From: Terana coerulea
Lineage: Eukaryota > Basidiomycota > Agaricomycetes > Polyporales > Phanerochaetaceae
Length of the DNA: 64,000 nucleotides
Direction: 5' to 3'
Assembly: GCA_024811115.1 (NCBI GenBank)
Contig: JAKOGH010000721.1
Span: forward strand, 434,001-498,000
The first letter of the stretch is position 1, and every line of letters starts with the position of its first letter. This document shows positions 35,192-45,969 of this stretch, in pieces. The position numbers and the translations under genes are program-made. The notes under the pieces are model-generated. The model ran no database searches. It worked only from the letters and a program-made list of their open reading frames with translations, and was not told the DNA's origin.

Positions 35192-36414
35192 ATGGCACTC
35201 AGACTTGTACCACGGCGTCCACCGACTTCACCTTCGCTTTTTCGCACATCATCCCGCCACTATGCAAAAGTTAGCCCGCACACTGTCATAGGTTTACCAC
35301 CCGACCCGCCACGATATCCATCCCTCCCTCAGGCAAGCCCGCCTTCGGTGCTTGATACACTCGTGCTCGAGCAACTAGACCGATTACCGTCCACCAGCCT
35401 GTCGACCTTGGTGCAGCAATTTGAGCGGAATGCTGGCGAGGTTATAGACAACTTCCTGCCGTATGAATCGCGTCCAAGTGTCGAGAGGAGGGTGAGGTTC
35501 GACGGCGGGGAGCATGATGAGGGTGTGTTTATGGTCGCACACGCCGCGCGGATAGGAGAGGAACACAAAGTCAGCGTGTGCTCTGGGTTTGCCCTCAATG
35601 TTGCGCCATCGGATGGCACGAAAGAGACAGCAGTCCACTTGCTGACGTGCGCGCATACATTGCAAGAGGTGAATGGCACTCGTTCTCTGGAGGTTCTGTT
35701 GACCGTCTGATATGCAGATGTCGCGTTCGTCGCTGTGGTCTTCCCTATCCAATAGCGCAAACGCGAGTAGCAGCGCATCCTACATCCTCGCAAGAGGAAG
35801 CACCGAGCAATCAGTACATGAAGTGACCAGCGTTCGATCCTCGATGCCTCGATCGGATCTGCAGGTTCTTGGTGTTGCACCGGATGCCGGGAGGGCACTC
35901 CGGCGCACGCTGCCAGTATCTCCGTACCCGGCCCACCCAGGCACTGCAATTCGCGCGCACTTCGTTTCAGACGCGAAGCCCGACGAAGAGGGATGGCGTC
36001 CCTGGGTCGGAGGGCTGTGGAGCAAGTGGGTGAAGGGGAAGGTGCTCGGGTACAGGGACTTTGCGGGACGGGAAGCGCAGGTAATGGCTCCTCTTTTGCG
36101 AAGAATATTCTGGTCTGTCAGCTCATCTTGTGTTGCAGCCCGGGACGTATGACGCGCTTTCGCACTTGCTCTTTGAGCCGGTACCTACCCCTGGTTCGAG
36201 TGGAGGCCCGATAGTCGACGAGGAGTCTGGTGCGGTTGTCGGGGTGATTTTGGGCTCGCGTATGGACAATCGGGTGGAAGGTTTGCGAGGCTGGGGTGTG
36301 CCGGCAGAGGCGATTTATGAGGTGTGTCATGCGTTTCAATACTTAAGCTAAGATGAAGCTAACAGCACTCAGATGTTCTCGCTGCCTGGGCTGAAGCTCA
36401 AGAATAAAGGATAA
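35192..36414 (+). CDS. Trypsin-like serine protease domain protein
   Basis: A conserved-looking protein with the pattern of a chymotrypsin-fold protease. Its basic N-terminus (MALRLVPRRPPTSPSLFRTS) resembles a mitochondrial presequence. The His candidate is in VHLLTCAHTLQE, the Asp candidate in PRSDLQVLG, and the nucleophile Ser in PVPTPGSSGGPIVDEESGAV. The rest of the fold follows as VGVILGSRMDNR. The protein ends MFSLPGLKLKNKG. Exon joins were read at 35668/35718 (phase 0), near 36080-36137, and before 36373. It has no PDZ domain, unlike HtrA/Nma111. I do not know a named orthologue or substrate; activity is inferred from the triad only. Confidence 0.7.
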
Positions 36415-36899
36415 CAGCCCAGTACCCCTTCTCAGTATGTATGATAGATGATACCCACACCAAGCAATACACCACTCGATGTTAAACCCTCGTACCGGAC
36501 ACACATGTACACTCAATGCGCGGAGTCGACTTCCTCAAAGCTCGAAATGTCTTCGAACTCCTTCCCGACTTTTACATACTGTTCTGGGGTGCAATACTGA
36601 AGGGTTATACATTCGCTATGACATCACCATCACGCGCCTTCGCTTCATGCGCTCTCCATGGCTTGCTGATGGCCGTAGGCTTCTGCATTTGACTTTTGCC
36701 TACAAACGGCCCGTCGGCCTAGGCTCGAACACCCCGCACACGGGATACATCATTATTCTCTCCATAGCTGGTGTCATCTGACGAAGCCGAAGGCAAGTTT
36801 CAATGTTCTCCAAGCCCTACCGCGCACATGTCTTGATTTCGAACCGCATATATAGACCCGGTGGTCCCGTCCAACAACCTCTAACGAACGAACGCCGTC
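36415..36899. other. Intergenic region and GH27 promoter
   Basis: About 480 bases between the protease and the alpha-galactosidase. A TATA box, TATATA, sits at 36849-36854, 46 bases before the ATG at 36900. Nothing else was recognised. Confidence 0.5.
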
Positions 36900-38808
36900 A
36901 TGCTACCCATCGCGTTGCTGGCGTCGCTGTGCGCAGGAGCCCTGGCGCTCGACAACGGGCTGGCTCTCACGCCGCAGATGGGGTGGAACACCTGGAACCA
37001 CTTCGGATGCGACATCAGCGAGGACACGATCCTCGGCGCGGCCAATGCGATTATTGCAAACAACCTGACACAGCTCGGTTATGAATGTGAGGTGCCGAGC
37101 TTGTACTTGCGACGAGACGTGGTCATTGACTCAGTTATTCAGATGTCATTATGGACGACTGTGAGCAGTCGGAGATATGATTGGTCGGGAATCCGACGCT
37201 TACAGGCATTCAGGCTGGCACGCAGCTGCTCGAGACAGTACAACGGGTGCACCTGTCGCTGACCCGACCAAATTTCCAAATGGAATCAAAGACCTGTCCG
37301 ACAAAATTCATGCTTTAGGACTGAAGGCAAGTTGGAGTTTATTAGAGCTCATAAACTATCTTGACTAAGTATGGGCTAGTTTGGGATTTACAGCGATGCC
37401 GGAAAGTGTGTTTGTGTCGTCAGATCACCACGTGCATAAAGTTCACCGGCTCACTAGATACACTTGCGGCGGTCGGTTCGGGTCTCTGGGCTTCGAAGAG
37501 ATCGACGCGCAAACGTATGCCGACTGGGGCGTCGACTACCTGAGTGCGCTTCATTCTCCCTCCCTGCCGCGCCTTCTCACGCTCAACCGCTTGCAGAATA
37601 CGACAACTGCTTCAACGAAGGCCTGGCAGGGACGCCTACGATCTCCCACGAACGCTACGCCAACATGTCGCGCGCGCTCAACGCCACCGGTCGCCCAATT
37701 CTCTACTCGATGTGCAACTGGGGTGAAGACGGGCCGTGGAACTTTGCTACGGTAGGTGCCGGCAGTATTTGGGCACCGCGAGCAGAGATGGCTGACCCAC
37801 TGCGAAGACGATAGCGAACAGCTGGCGGATATCCGGGGACATCATGGATAACTTTGACCGGTTCGATGACCGGTGCCCTTGCACGTCGATCATCGATTGC
37901 AAGCTCGCTGGGTTCCGTGAGCATTCATCCCGTCTGTCAGGTTCATACCTACTGTACTGATGATCGAGGTAGATTGCGCTATGGCGCGGATTATCGACTT
38001 CGCGGCGCCGGTCGGGCAGAAGGCGGGCCCGGGACGGTGGAATGACCTCGACATGCTCGAGGTCGGGAATGGAGGCATGACGTTTGATGAATACGGTGTG
38101 TGTTACTTGGAATAGCGTGTCTAAATTCATGCTGAACATCGTATGTCCGGATAGTTACTCACTTTTCAATGTGGAGTCTTGTGAAGAGTCCTTTGATTCT
38201 CGGCAACGACATCACTAGTATGGTTCGTCTCGATGAAACTGTAGACACCGTTCTGCATGCTCACTCTGGTGTTTCCAGACCAACGAAACTATATCCATCA
38301 TCACGAACAAGGCCATCATCGACATTAATCAGGACCCGAACGGTTCGCCCGCCAGTCGCATGTGGAAGAGGTCCGTCAGCGAGGGCGGCGACCTTTCTCT
38401 TTGGGCTGGCAGCCTAGTCAATAAGTATGGCGTTTCTTGGATGTTCTTAAGCTTGAGTGTTAATCCTCCTTATTGTAGCACGTTTGTCTTTGCGTTGCTC
38501 AATACCTCCCCGGCATCGCAGACAGTGGATATTGACTTCACAGACGTCTTCTTCGATCAGGTCAGCTCTCTGGTTTATAGCCCAGTACAACAGCGATATC
38601 TAATGTACAACACTGACAGGGTAAGGCGTATCAAACGCAAACATACACAGTATACGATCTCTGGCAAAAAGACAGCGCGGGCAACTGGGGGCAAAGCTTA
38701 GGTCAAATACAGGGAGCTCTTAAGAATGTGACGATAGGGACGCATCAGACGAAGGTCTGGAAGGCGGTCCCTGCACAGTCTGCAACCACGAGACGAGACG
38801 AGCTGTAA
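36900..38808 (+). CDS. GH27 alpha-galactosidase with C-terminal RDEL
   Basis: Hydrolyses terminal alpha-galactosyl groups from galactomannan, raffinose sugars or glycolipids. The signal peptide [20 protein letters not shown] leads to [20 protein letters not shown]. Joined exons give [14 protein letters not shown], a glycine-rich IYSDAG segment, [14 protein letters not shown] with the nucleophile Asp, [14 protein letters not shown], and [17 protein letters not shown] with the acid/base Asp. Then come [18 protein letters not shown] and [17 protein letters not shown] beta-sandwich domain closes the protein. The last residues are ATTRRDEL, resembling an ER-retrieval tetrapeptide, which is odd for a secreted hydrolase. 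Length and motif order are normal for GH27; about twelve short introns; no frame break. Confidence 0.93.
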
Positions 38809-38965
38809 AGTACATCAAAGTTAGTATGCTTGAGCAGTGATTAAAACGAGAAACATATAGCGACACACGTGGGGAGGTTCCAGTCTCGCTCGACGACACT
38901 ATCAACCGAGGGCGACTTTAGTCGTTACCTGGTTGATCTTGCCGATAGTCGCCAACTTGTCGTGG

Positions 38966-39649
38966 TTAACTCTGCGAGTGCAGAGATGCCCGCTTGATGC
39001 TTTGGTAAGGGTTCGCTCGCGCTTGACCGCGAGCAGTGCGGCAGTGCGGCGTGCTGAAAGCCTCAATAGATACCTCATGAACTTATAATGAACATCAGAC
39101 AAGCGGTTGGACTTACGGCTCGCTGAAAACTGAGCGGGAAGGTATGGCAGGTATGACCGTGGAGCCAGAGCCCGCAGACGACGCAGCGTCGTCGTCCGAG
39201 GCGTGGGAGGCGGTGCTGCCATCGTCGCTTAAAATACCAAGCAAGAGAAATTAGTCGACAAGAGGCAGAACTCTAAGGAGTCGTGCTCACCCCTTCGTGG
39301 CTGTGCATGTATTGGGAGGACCACGAGGCGCGGAGGCGTGTGCGGAACCCGGCGGGCGACAGTGTGCGGGGACAACTGACACCGCCGACTTTCGTACCGC
39401 TTCCGCCCTCAGGTCCGAGTCGCAGCCGCCGTCGCGGTGCTCGGTGAAGGTGCCCGTGCTCGCGAGCGCGAGCACCCGAGTTGCGGCGGTCGCAAGGTCG
39501 TGCATGATGTGCACGTCGACGGGCGGGGCGGTGGTGAAGGCGAGCAGCTCGTCGAAGAATTCGAGCGCGAGCCCGTCAAGGAACGCGGCGGTGCTTTCGC
39601 CATAGTCAGGATTGGCGAGGTCCTCCAAAATGCCAGGAGTATTGGACAT
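38966..39649 (-). CDS. Hypothetical protein
   Basis: Not recognised. The Met at 39649 starts SNTPGILEDLANPDYGESTA, followed by an acidic helical stretch (AAFLDGLALEFFDELLAF) and HIMHDLATAATRVLALASTG. The exon ends at a GGTGAGC donor near 39285, and splicing to 39231 keeps frame into DDGSTASHASDDDAASSAGS. A second splice joins SVFSEP to TPHCRTARGQARANPYQSIK, ending LHSQS at 38966. About 185 residues, no membrane segment, with a basic tail after an acidic Ser/Asp region. A stable helical N-terminal domain with a disordered tail is likely. The last exon is the least certain part. Confidence 0.5.
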
Positions 39650-40029
39650 GGCGCTGGTGACTAGGATTACTGTCAGATGATGGGGGGAAAGGCGAGAATC
39701 GTCCTAGGGTGCCCCGATGTCGTCGTGGATTTATGGCACCCTGGCGATGCCGCATGTTCGGAACGAACACATCGGAAGGCCATGGTTTGCACATACGAGT
39801 CAGTCCGGCGGGCTTCTGCTGATAGAGTTCGGGAGCCAGTGCCCATTCATGGTATCTCGACACGCGCTTGCAGTGGGCTCCAGCGATCGCAGGCAAACTC
39901 ATGCCCAGTGCGTATGCTATCAGTCATGGCTGCACACACGGCGGGACGTGAATCATCGCAACGCAGAAGCTGTTGTGCAAGAACATGATGCATTTCCAGC
40001 TGTGGCCGCGAGAGGAGCAGTGTCTTTCT

Positions 40030-41506
40030 CTACAGACGATTGCGACGACACCGAACGCAAGCGAGCATCTGACAGTCTGTGCAGTACTGTGCAATCGCAT
40101 GAATACACCGTCCAATCGACGGAGCATGAACTCACCAAAATGTATCGGTCCAACCGGAAAGAGCACACCTCGCACGTGTACGACCCACCACGGCTACCCC
40201 ATTGTCTGTGGGCACACTCGTGATTCCCTCTCAGTCGCTCCGCCTCATGTCGCACCATCTGCGCCAATGCAGGGGCAGCCGGCGCGTTAGCACCCTGCGG
40301 CTGCTGCCTGTTGACGCGGACCTCGGCCGCAGCCAGAAGACGCCTCTCGTCCCACCGAGGGCATGAGCAGGTCTTCCAGTTGGCCGCGCAGAGGTAGCAG
40401 AATTGCTTGCGGCAGCGGCAAGTCATATGGAAACAACCGTGATCCAGCTCGACCATATGGAGGCACCCAGGGCAGCGTTTCCACCCCCGCTCTTCAGGGA
40501 GAGGAGCTGACGGTCGCCTTCGGTATTGCAAGGAGTGGACCCGTGTGCGGCCTCCTTGCAAGCGCCGCATGTGTTCGACAGGCACTTGGAGCACCAGTAG
40601 GAGATGGCCGTGGCCGTGACGGCGCCGAGGAACATAGAGCAGGTAGGCCGACAGCAGTAGACGCGGTTCGGCGTACTAAACTCGCGGGATTTGTCCTGGA
40701 AAGTGCGTGCGAGGAGTGCGCCGACGTAGCGGCGGATGTCGTCAAAGACGAACGGCTGATTGCAGCATCGAGGCGGGTACAGTGACTCGTCAACCGTGGC
40801 GGCGCGGAAGAGCGCGACCACACACGATACGTCGTAATAGTGCCCGCAAGGAGCGCAAATCTCCGCTCCAGTGATAGTGTCGCCACAGATCACGCATTCA
40901 CGTCGCCTGTACATTAGAGAGAGACCAGCTAGTGAGCACACAAACAACAGTGGTTTTGACAAGGCTTACGGATGAGCCCGCCTCAACGAAGTGGGCAGTT
41001 GAACGCGGCTCGACGATGGTTGGCTCGACTTGGGCTTCTCCCCATCGCCATAATCACTGATATGAATGGTATAGTGACCGCAGTGACACATGAATGGAGA
41101 AGACTTACTCAACGCACAACGATAGCGTCTCCAGTAAATCCTCCAGCGGTGCAAACTGCGTTGGCACACCCCGCGAGGTCGATGTTGCAGTCGCAGTCGT
41201 ACGCCGCGACTGTCCTGACAGGGAGACCGCCATGTCGTGATCCCGGGACTCCTGTGCCTCGCATGCAACAAATTGCCGCAGTGCAGCACGGTCGGTATCG
41301 AGCGCCTTGTCGATACTTTCAGCGAAGATGGCGTCCCGCGACAAAGATAAGAGGGAGTTGGCCTCTTCAGCCTAAAGCTGAAAGGCGAGCTCCTCATCGC
41401 TCAGCGGGGCGCCATCCTGTGCTTTGCCTTTCCGCGATGATTGGACGGAGTCGATGTCCTCGAGGGCGAGGCTGGCGACGACTGCAAAAATGTCGTTCGC
41501 GGACAT
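40030..41506 (-). CDS. RBR-type E3 ubiquitin ligase, copy 1, disrupted
   Basis: A RING1-IBR-RING2 ligase. The N-terminal helical domain starts MSANDIFAVVASLALEDIDS at 41506. RING1 starts RECVICGDTITGAEICAPCG, the IBR includes SYWCSKCLSNTCGACKEAAH, and RING2 has GWKRCPGCLHMVELDHGCFH, where the GC cysteine is the expected thioester acceptor. After FCYLCAANWKTCSC a tail with HECAHRQWGSRGG ends, across an intron, in CQMLACVRCRRNRL. Two lesions are present. A TAG at 41372-41374 interrupts EELAFQL/AEEANSLL where the paralogue at 52538 has Phe. A frame loss at the C run 40484-40488 separates IBR from RING2; one base restores GWKRCPGC. It could be a pseudogene, or a gene with one base-call error and one real stop. 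Confidence 0.7.
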
Positions 41507-42494
41507 CTGGAGGAGGGCGGAATGAGTGAGAGCTGTGACCCTCCCATCGATACGCGCTGTCCATGGCTTGAGGTTTTATGTACGCCTCTTGTCGACTCAC
41601 ATTCTGCGGATAGCTCGTGAGAATGGTACTGTACGCTTTGAGTAACGAAGTGACCTTACGTCTTACATGCGCCCATTACCTGTGCGAACAATCAGAGCAA
41701 CCTTCTGCACAGTTCTTGTCAAGCTGGACAAAGTAAGCTGCAAATACGCTTTCGGATGACATCGCCTACTTACCTGAGAAATTACTATTTCCTTGAGGGT
41801 TTGGTGATCACGTCCGTAGATGCAGCAGTTCCATCGAGATGCAGGGGGATGAACTGTCTACATTGATGGACATAGCTGACGATAAAATGCGTTGGAGAAA
41901 CTTTCGGCCCTCCTACACATACTGAACTTGGAAGAACGCACTCACCTTACAGTATCACAACTTCCCCTCAGGACTGAGCTGAAGTCTCCGTACCGTCGAG
42001 AGGATGTCGTGTAGCATGCATGACCGCCTTGCTAGAGATGCGGAACGCGGCCGCAGCCAGGAGCTCCTAAGTGTAAGTACTGACAATGAATCCATTTGTC
42101 AGAACGCTTTCAAATTGTCCAACACAAGTTCTACTTACACACCTCCCTTTGTTGAGACCACCAAGTACTTCTGCGGTCCTTTCTGCCATATAACTCATGA
42201 ATGTTTGTATTCTGACTATTTGCAGGTTGAAGTTGGATTATGATGGAGCTGGCCACTCCGGAGAGAGACCTCAGAGAGTCCGAGTCGACGTGGGCGGGCG
42301 TGAGTGGGTCCGGATGTGCGCTCCGGCCATCGACGTCACGATCGGCCAATCGTGATGTGTTTTCGGCAGCTTACCACAAGCCAGGCGGACCTCGACTATG
42401 ACCTATCCGCCGTCGTCAGTACCCCTCACGTCTTGCATATACCACCACCACCAACATCACTTAACCACCGCCGGCCCAGAGCTATCCGCTTACC
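41507..42494. other. Gap of about 1 kb with unresolved minus-strand exons
   Basis: No gene was recognised, but the minus strand has several good splice pairs around open stretches. One reads LTLSSLTRTVQKVALIVRT (about 41680-41736) between a GCAG acceptor and a GTAATG donor. Just upstream, GRDHQTLKEIVISQ ends at a GTAAGT donor near 41772. A third, ELLAAAAFRISSKAVMHAT, lies at about 42010-42066. These may belong to a small gene or to decayed coding sequence. A complete model could not be built. Confidence 0.3.
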
Positions 42495-43375
42495 ATGCCT
42501 GCACACGCCCCGTCTGCACCCCTGCTCTTCTCCTTCTCCAACCCAGACGAGCTCGTAGACTCGCTCGCCAGCTTCATCATAAAATCACAAAAGGAGGCCG
42601 TGCAGAAAAAGGGCAAATTCACCGTCGCCATCTCAGGGGTTCTTTACCTAAGCAGCTTAACGGGCTCATTGGCAAGCCCGGAGTCAAATGGGACAAATGG
42701 TAAGCACACTTGCCTCCGGAAATCAGCTTTCCCACACCCATACATGATCTCTTACCGCCCTTACTGCACAGGCAAGTCTTCTACGCCGATGAGCGTGTCG
42801 TCCCGCTGGACCACCCCGATTCGAACCACAAGCTGTGCGAGGACAACCTATGGTCCAAGATCCCCATCCCCAAGGAGAACATCCACACCCTCGACCCCTC
42901 CCTCATCCCCGCCGCGTCACAGGAGGGCGAGGCAGGCGAAGACGGGCTTGAGGAGATCGCGGATGCGTACGAGAAGGAGCTGATCGCCGAGTTCGCAAGC
43001 AAGGACGCGGCGCGCTTCCCCGTCTTCGACCTCATCCTGCTCGGCGTCGGCCCCGACGGGCACACCGCGTCGCTCTTCCCCGGCCACCCGCTCCTCACCG
43101 AGGACGACCGCTGGGTCGCGTGGATCGCGGACAGCCCGAAGCCGCCCCCGCGCCGCACGACGCTCACGTTCCCCGTCATCAACCACGCCGCGCGCGTCGC
43201 GTTCGTCGCCGCCGGCGCGGGGAAGGCGGACACGCTCCAGACCGTGCTCGATAAGCCTGAGGAGGGCCTCCCCGCCTCGCGCGTGCGCCCCATCACCCCC
43301 GGCCAGGCCTACTGGTTCGTGGATGATGCCGCGGCGGCTAAGATCGAATATCCCAGGACGCCCTTCCAGATATAG
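42495..43375 (+). CDS. 6-phosphogluconolactonase
   Basis: Hydrolyses 6-phosphogluconolactone to 6-phosphogluconate, step two of the oxidative pentose phosphate pathway. The start MPAHAPSAPLLFSFSNPDEL lies at 42495. The sugar-phosphate loop ISGGSLPKQLNGLIGK is recovered only if the G run 42636-42639 has five bases; as given, the frame is lost there. An intron (GTAAGC donor after KWDKW, acceptor near 42770) joins to VFYADERVVPLDHPDSNHKL. Then follow DLILLGVGPDGHTASLFPGH, the active-site block, and TFPVINHAARVAFVAAGAGK. It ends IEYPRTPFQI. The length of about 265 residues is normal for the Sol/DevB family. The high GC third-position bias in the last exon suggests strong expression. Confidence 0.9.
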
Positions 43376-43743
43376 AGGGGGTCTGGGATAGATGGAAAGA
43401 AAGCAAAGCAAAGACAGATGTATTAGTATGTCACTGTGATCGCTGCCTTCGTACCTGTTCCTTATCAATATCCGTAACCTTCCACCCACTTGATCTTTGT
43501 AGACACTTTCAGAGGATCTGATCAGCCTCTTACAACCTAATTAGATATGCTCCTTCACCTTCTCACTTATTGTTTTGAACTGCTTCAATGCATCCTTTTG
43601 ACAAAACGAAGTGCATGATAGACAGAGCGAAAGCACACTGTATGATCCAAAGCCGTAAGGCCAAGCCCATTATTGGCCACATGAAAGGACGGGGTCATAT
43701 CGATAGGGAATAAATACAGCTCATTCTCGGCTCACCGTACCCT
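43376..43743. other. Intergenic region between convergent genes
   Basis: About 370 bases at the 3' ends of the lactonase and the PXA gene. No gene or repeat was seen. Confidence 0.5.
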
Positions 43744-45606
43744 CTATGGTGGCCTGGAATCCGGTCTCGGCGGGGTCAAAAATCCAGATATGCTCTCAGA
43801 GCTGCCTGATATAGTGCGCAGCGACGGCATTGCCTCCAGGCTGACACTTGACTCAGGCGCCGTGCTCGGCGGCGCGACGCCCATCTCGGGGAAGAGCGTG
43901 AGCAGCACGAGGTCGACGATGAACACGAGCAGATGCGCGTTGCACTCCTGCGAGGACAGCGGGTCCAGGACCGCGTCCAGGGCCTGCGCCTGCGCCGCCG
44001 GGGACGCGCCGAAAAGCGGGCGGCACGCACCGGGGACGAGCGCGAGGAGGCGGCGGGTGGCCTCGGCGCGCAGCGCAGCCTGCTGCTCGGGCGACGGGTC
44101 GGGCGGCGCGACGGACGGCCAGCCGCCCGGGAACATCGCGCCCCGCGTGGACTGGACGATCTTGAGGAGCGCGTCCGCGGAGAAGACGTGCGTGTAGAGG
44201 AGGAAGGGAAGGAGGCGGGAGAGGGTGTGCGTGAAAGGCGTGAGCAGGAGCGTGAGGACGTGCATGAGGGCCGAGGGGACTACGCGCGAAGGTACTGTCG
44301 CAGTCGGTGGAGGAGCGAGGAGCGTAGAGATTAATTGAAGAATTGGATGCACGTAGTTGACTTGCGGCTGGGCCGCCAGTTGAGGCGCAGGGGTATCGAT
44401 GATGAAGACGTGGGTATAGAGGACATCGTTGACGAGGCGGTCATTATGGTCATTGGTGGTGACGGCGGCGGTGATGGCGGTAAGCCAGCAACCGCGATAG
44501 AGCTGGATGGGAGAGATGGACTGAGAGGTAAGAGGCCTCCTGGGAGTGTCCCTTCCGTTTTCTCCTCTGTAAACAATGTTGATGTGGTAGTTTGAGCTGA
44601 AGTCGCCGATTGATTCACTTTCTTCAGGGTGTCTCTTGCGTTTCTGTACGCGTGCATTAGCGCAAGACACGCGCCCGAAATGGAACTAATAGCTGAAAGA
44701 ACGAAAATGATGAGGGACTGGAAGGATGCAGAGCTGGAGTACGTTCGCTGCAATGAAGGCCGTTGACTGGAGTGTGTGGCTTCGAGTAAATGATCTGGAG
44801 GCTACAAGCTGAGTCAGTTACTGATACTTACGAATTGCGTAGACAAAGAGATCACACACCTCAGTCGGCTTCTTCTTGTCATTCTCCGGACCAAGAATAT
44901 TCAGAATTGCCTGGTGAATGAACCAAGGTTGTGATATTCGAGGGATGACACCACCCAACAGCACCTTCACCATGATCTCCCGAATGATAAACCTCTCCGT
45001 CTCCGGCTCGTAGTCCGCCGGCGGAAGACAGGTTTTCAATACATCGTCCAACGCTTGTCTGATGTAAGCCTCGTCTACCTTTCCATCGGCTGAAATGGCC
45101 ATGTGCGGTTGCATTTGGTGGAAGAGCAGCGGGAGACCAGCCGCTCCTCCCGCCGCGTAGGATGTCTGGAGCTTGGCTTTGGCATTTCGGTAGTCCGCGT
45201 AATGATTCGTGATAAGTGTTGGTATGTCACGTAGAACCAGCGGAGCAAGGTCTGACTTCACGAGACGCGCTTCGAGGACGCGTATTACGGTGGTGAGGAC
45301 ACGCGTGATGGCGGGCAGGAACTCCTTGTCATAGCGGGTAATCTTCGTCCACCATGGGTGCACGTAGGCTCGCAAGGCTATGGCCACAAAGTTGTACAGC
45401 TCGTCATTGAGCTCGGGAGTCGCAGAGGGAGAAACAAGGAGAGGAGGAAGATCCGAGTCTGCAGGGAGCTGGGGAAAGAGCAAACGCCTCGCGAGGCTCG
45501 AGGGTTTGGCGGGCTTGGACAGAGGAGGCTGTTTGTCGCCAAGAGACGATGTGAACGACTGAACCGAGCGAGCAGTCTGTCGTCGAGTCGGGCCTGGGAC
45601 GGCCAT
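43744..45606 (-). CDS. PXA-domain protein
   Basis: Resembles fungal PX-associated (PXA) domain proteins linked to endosomes and sorting nexins. The Met at 45606 starts MAVPGPTRRQTARSVQSFTS. The PXA domain follows: LNDELYNFVAIALRAYVHPW, WTKITRYDKEFLPAITRVL, DIPTLITNHYADYRNAKAKL, LPLLFHQMQPHMAI and ERFIIREIMVKVLLGGVIPR. After an intron near 44820 come a hydrophobic segment (SLIIFVLSAISSISGACLAL) and a second helical region (VHPILQLISTLLAPPP, LLPFLLYTHVFSADALLKIV). The Ser-rich tail ends TPPRPDSRPP. The splice between RDTLKK and LYRGCWLTAITAAV near 44500-44630 is my best reading. No PX or RGS domain is present. Exact role unknown. Confidence 0.7.
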
Positions 45607-45969
45607 GCTCGTCGTCGTCAACAGCAAGCAGCACTCGCTAGGGCAAGGGAAGATAAGATAAGATTAGACTTCCAGCATGAGCGCTCCGACGCAGATCACC
45701 CGCTGATGGCTGGCGCCCGTCTCGCCGCTTCTGAGTTGCTGTACAGCGCACGAATTTGTTCGCAACGGTCCTTTTGTGCGCATCAACGACGACCTCGACG
45801 AGCTCAAGCCCAGCGACGGCGGCATTTGAGCGCGGCTCAGCGTCGTTGAAAGTGTCAAGACATTCGCAGATACCCTGATTCATCACACGTTCGTAACACC
45901 AACAGTTGTACCTGTCATCGCGGGCGGTCCGTTTGGGGGCTGACTTGTCTTTCATGGTCATCGCTTTTT

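Noticed and set aside
41371..41376. The TAG in RBR copy 1 as a 3' splice site
   Set aside because: TTTAG resembles an acceptor, but there is no donor upstream that would keep the conserved EELAFQL residues.
42917..43489. Long minus-strand open frame over the lactonase
   Set aside because: It is the shadow of a GC-rich exon; the plus strand encodes the lactonase active site.
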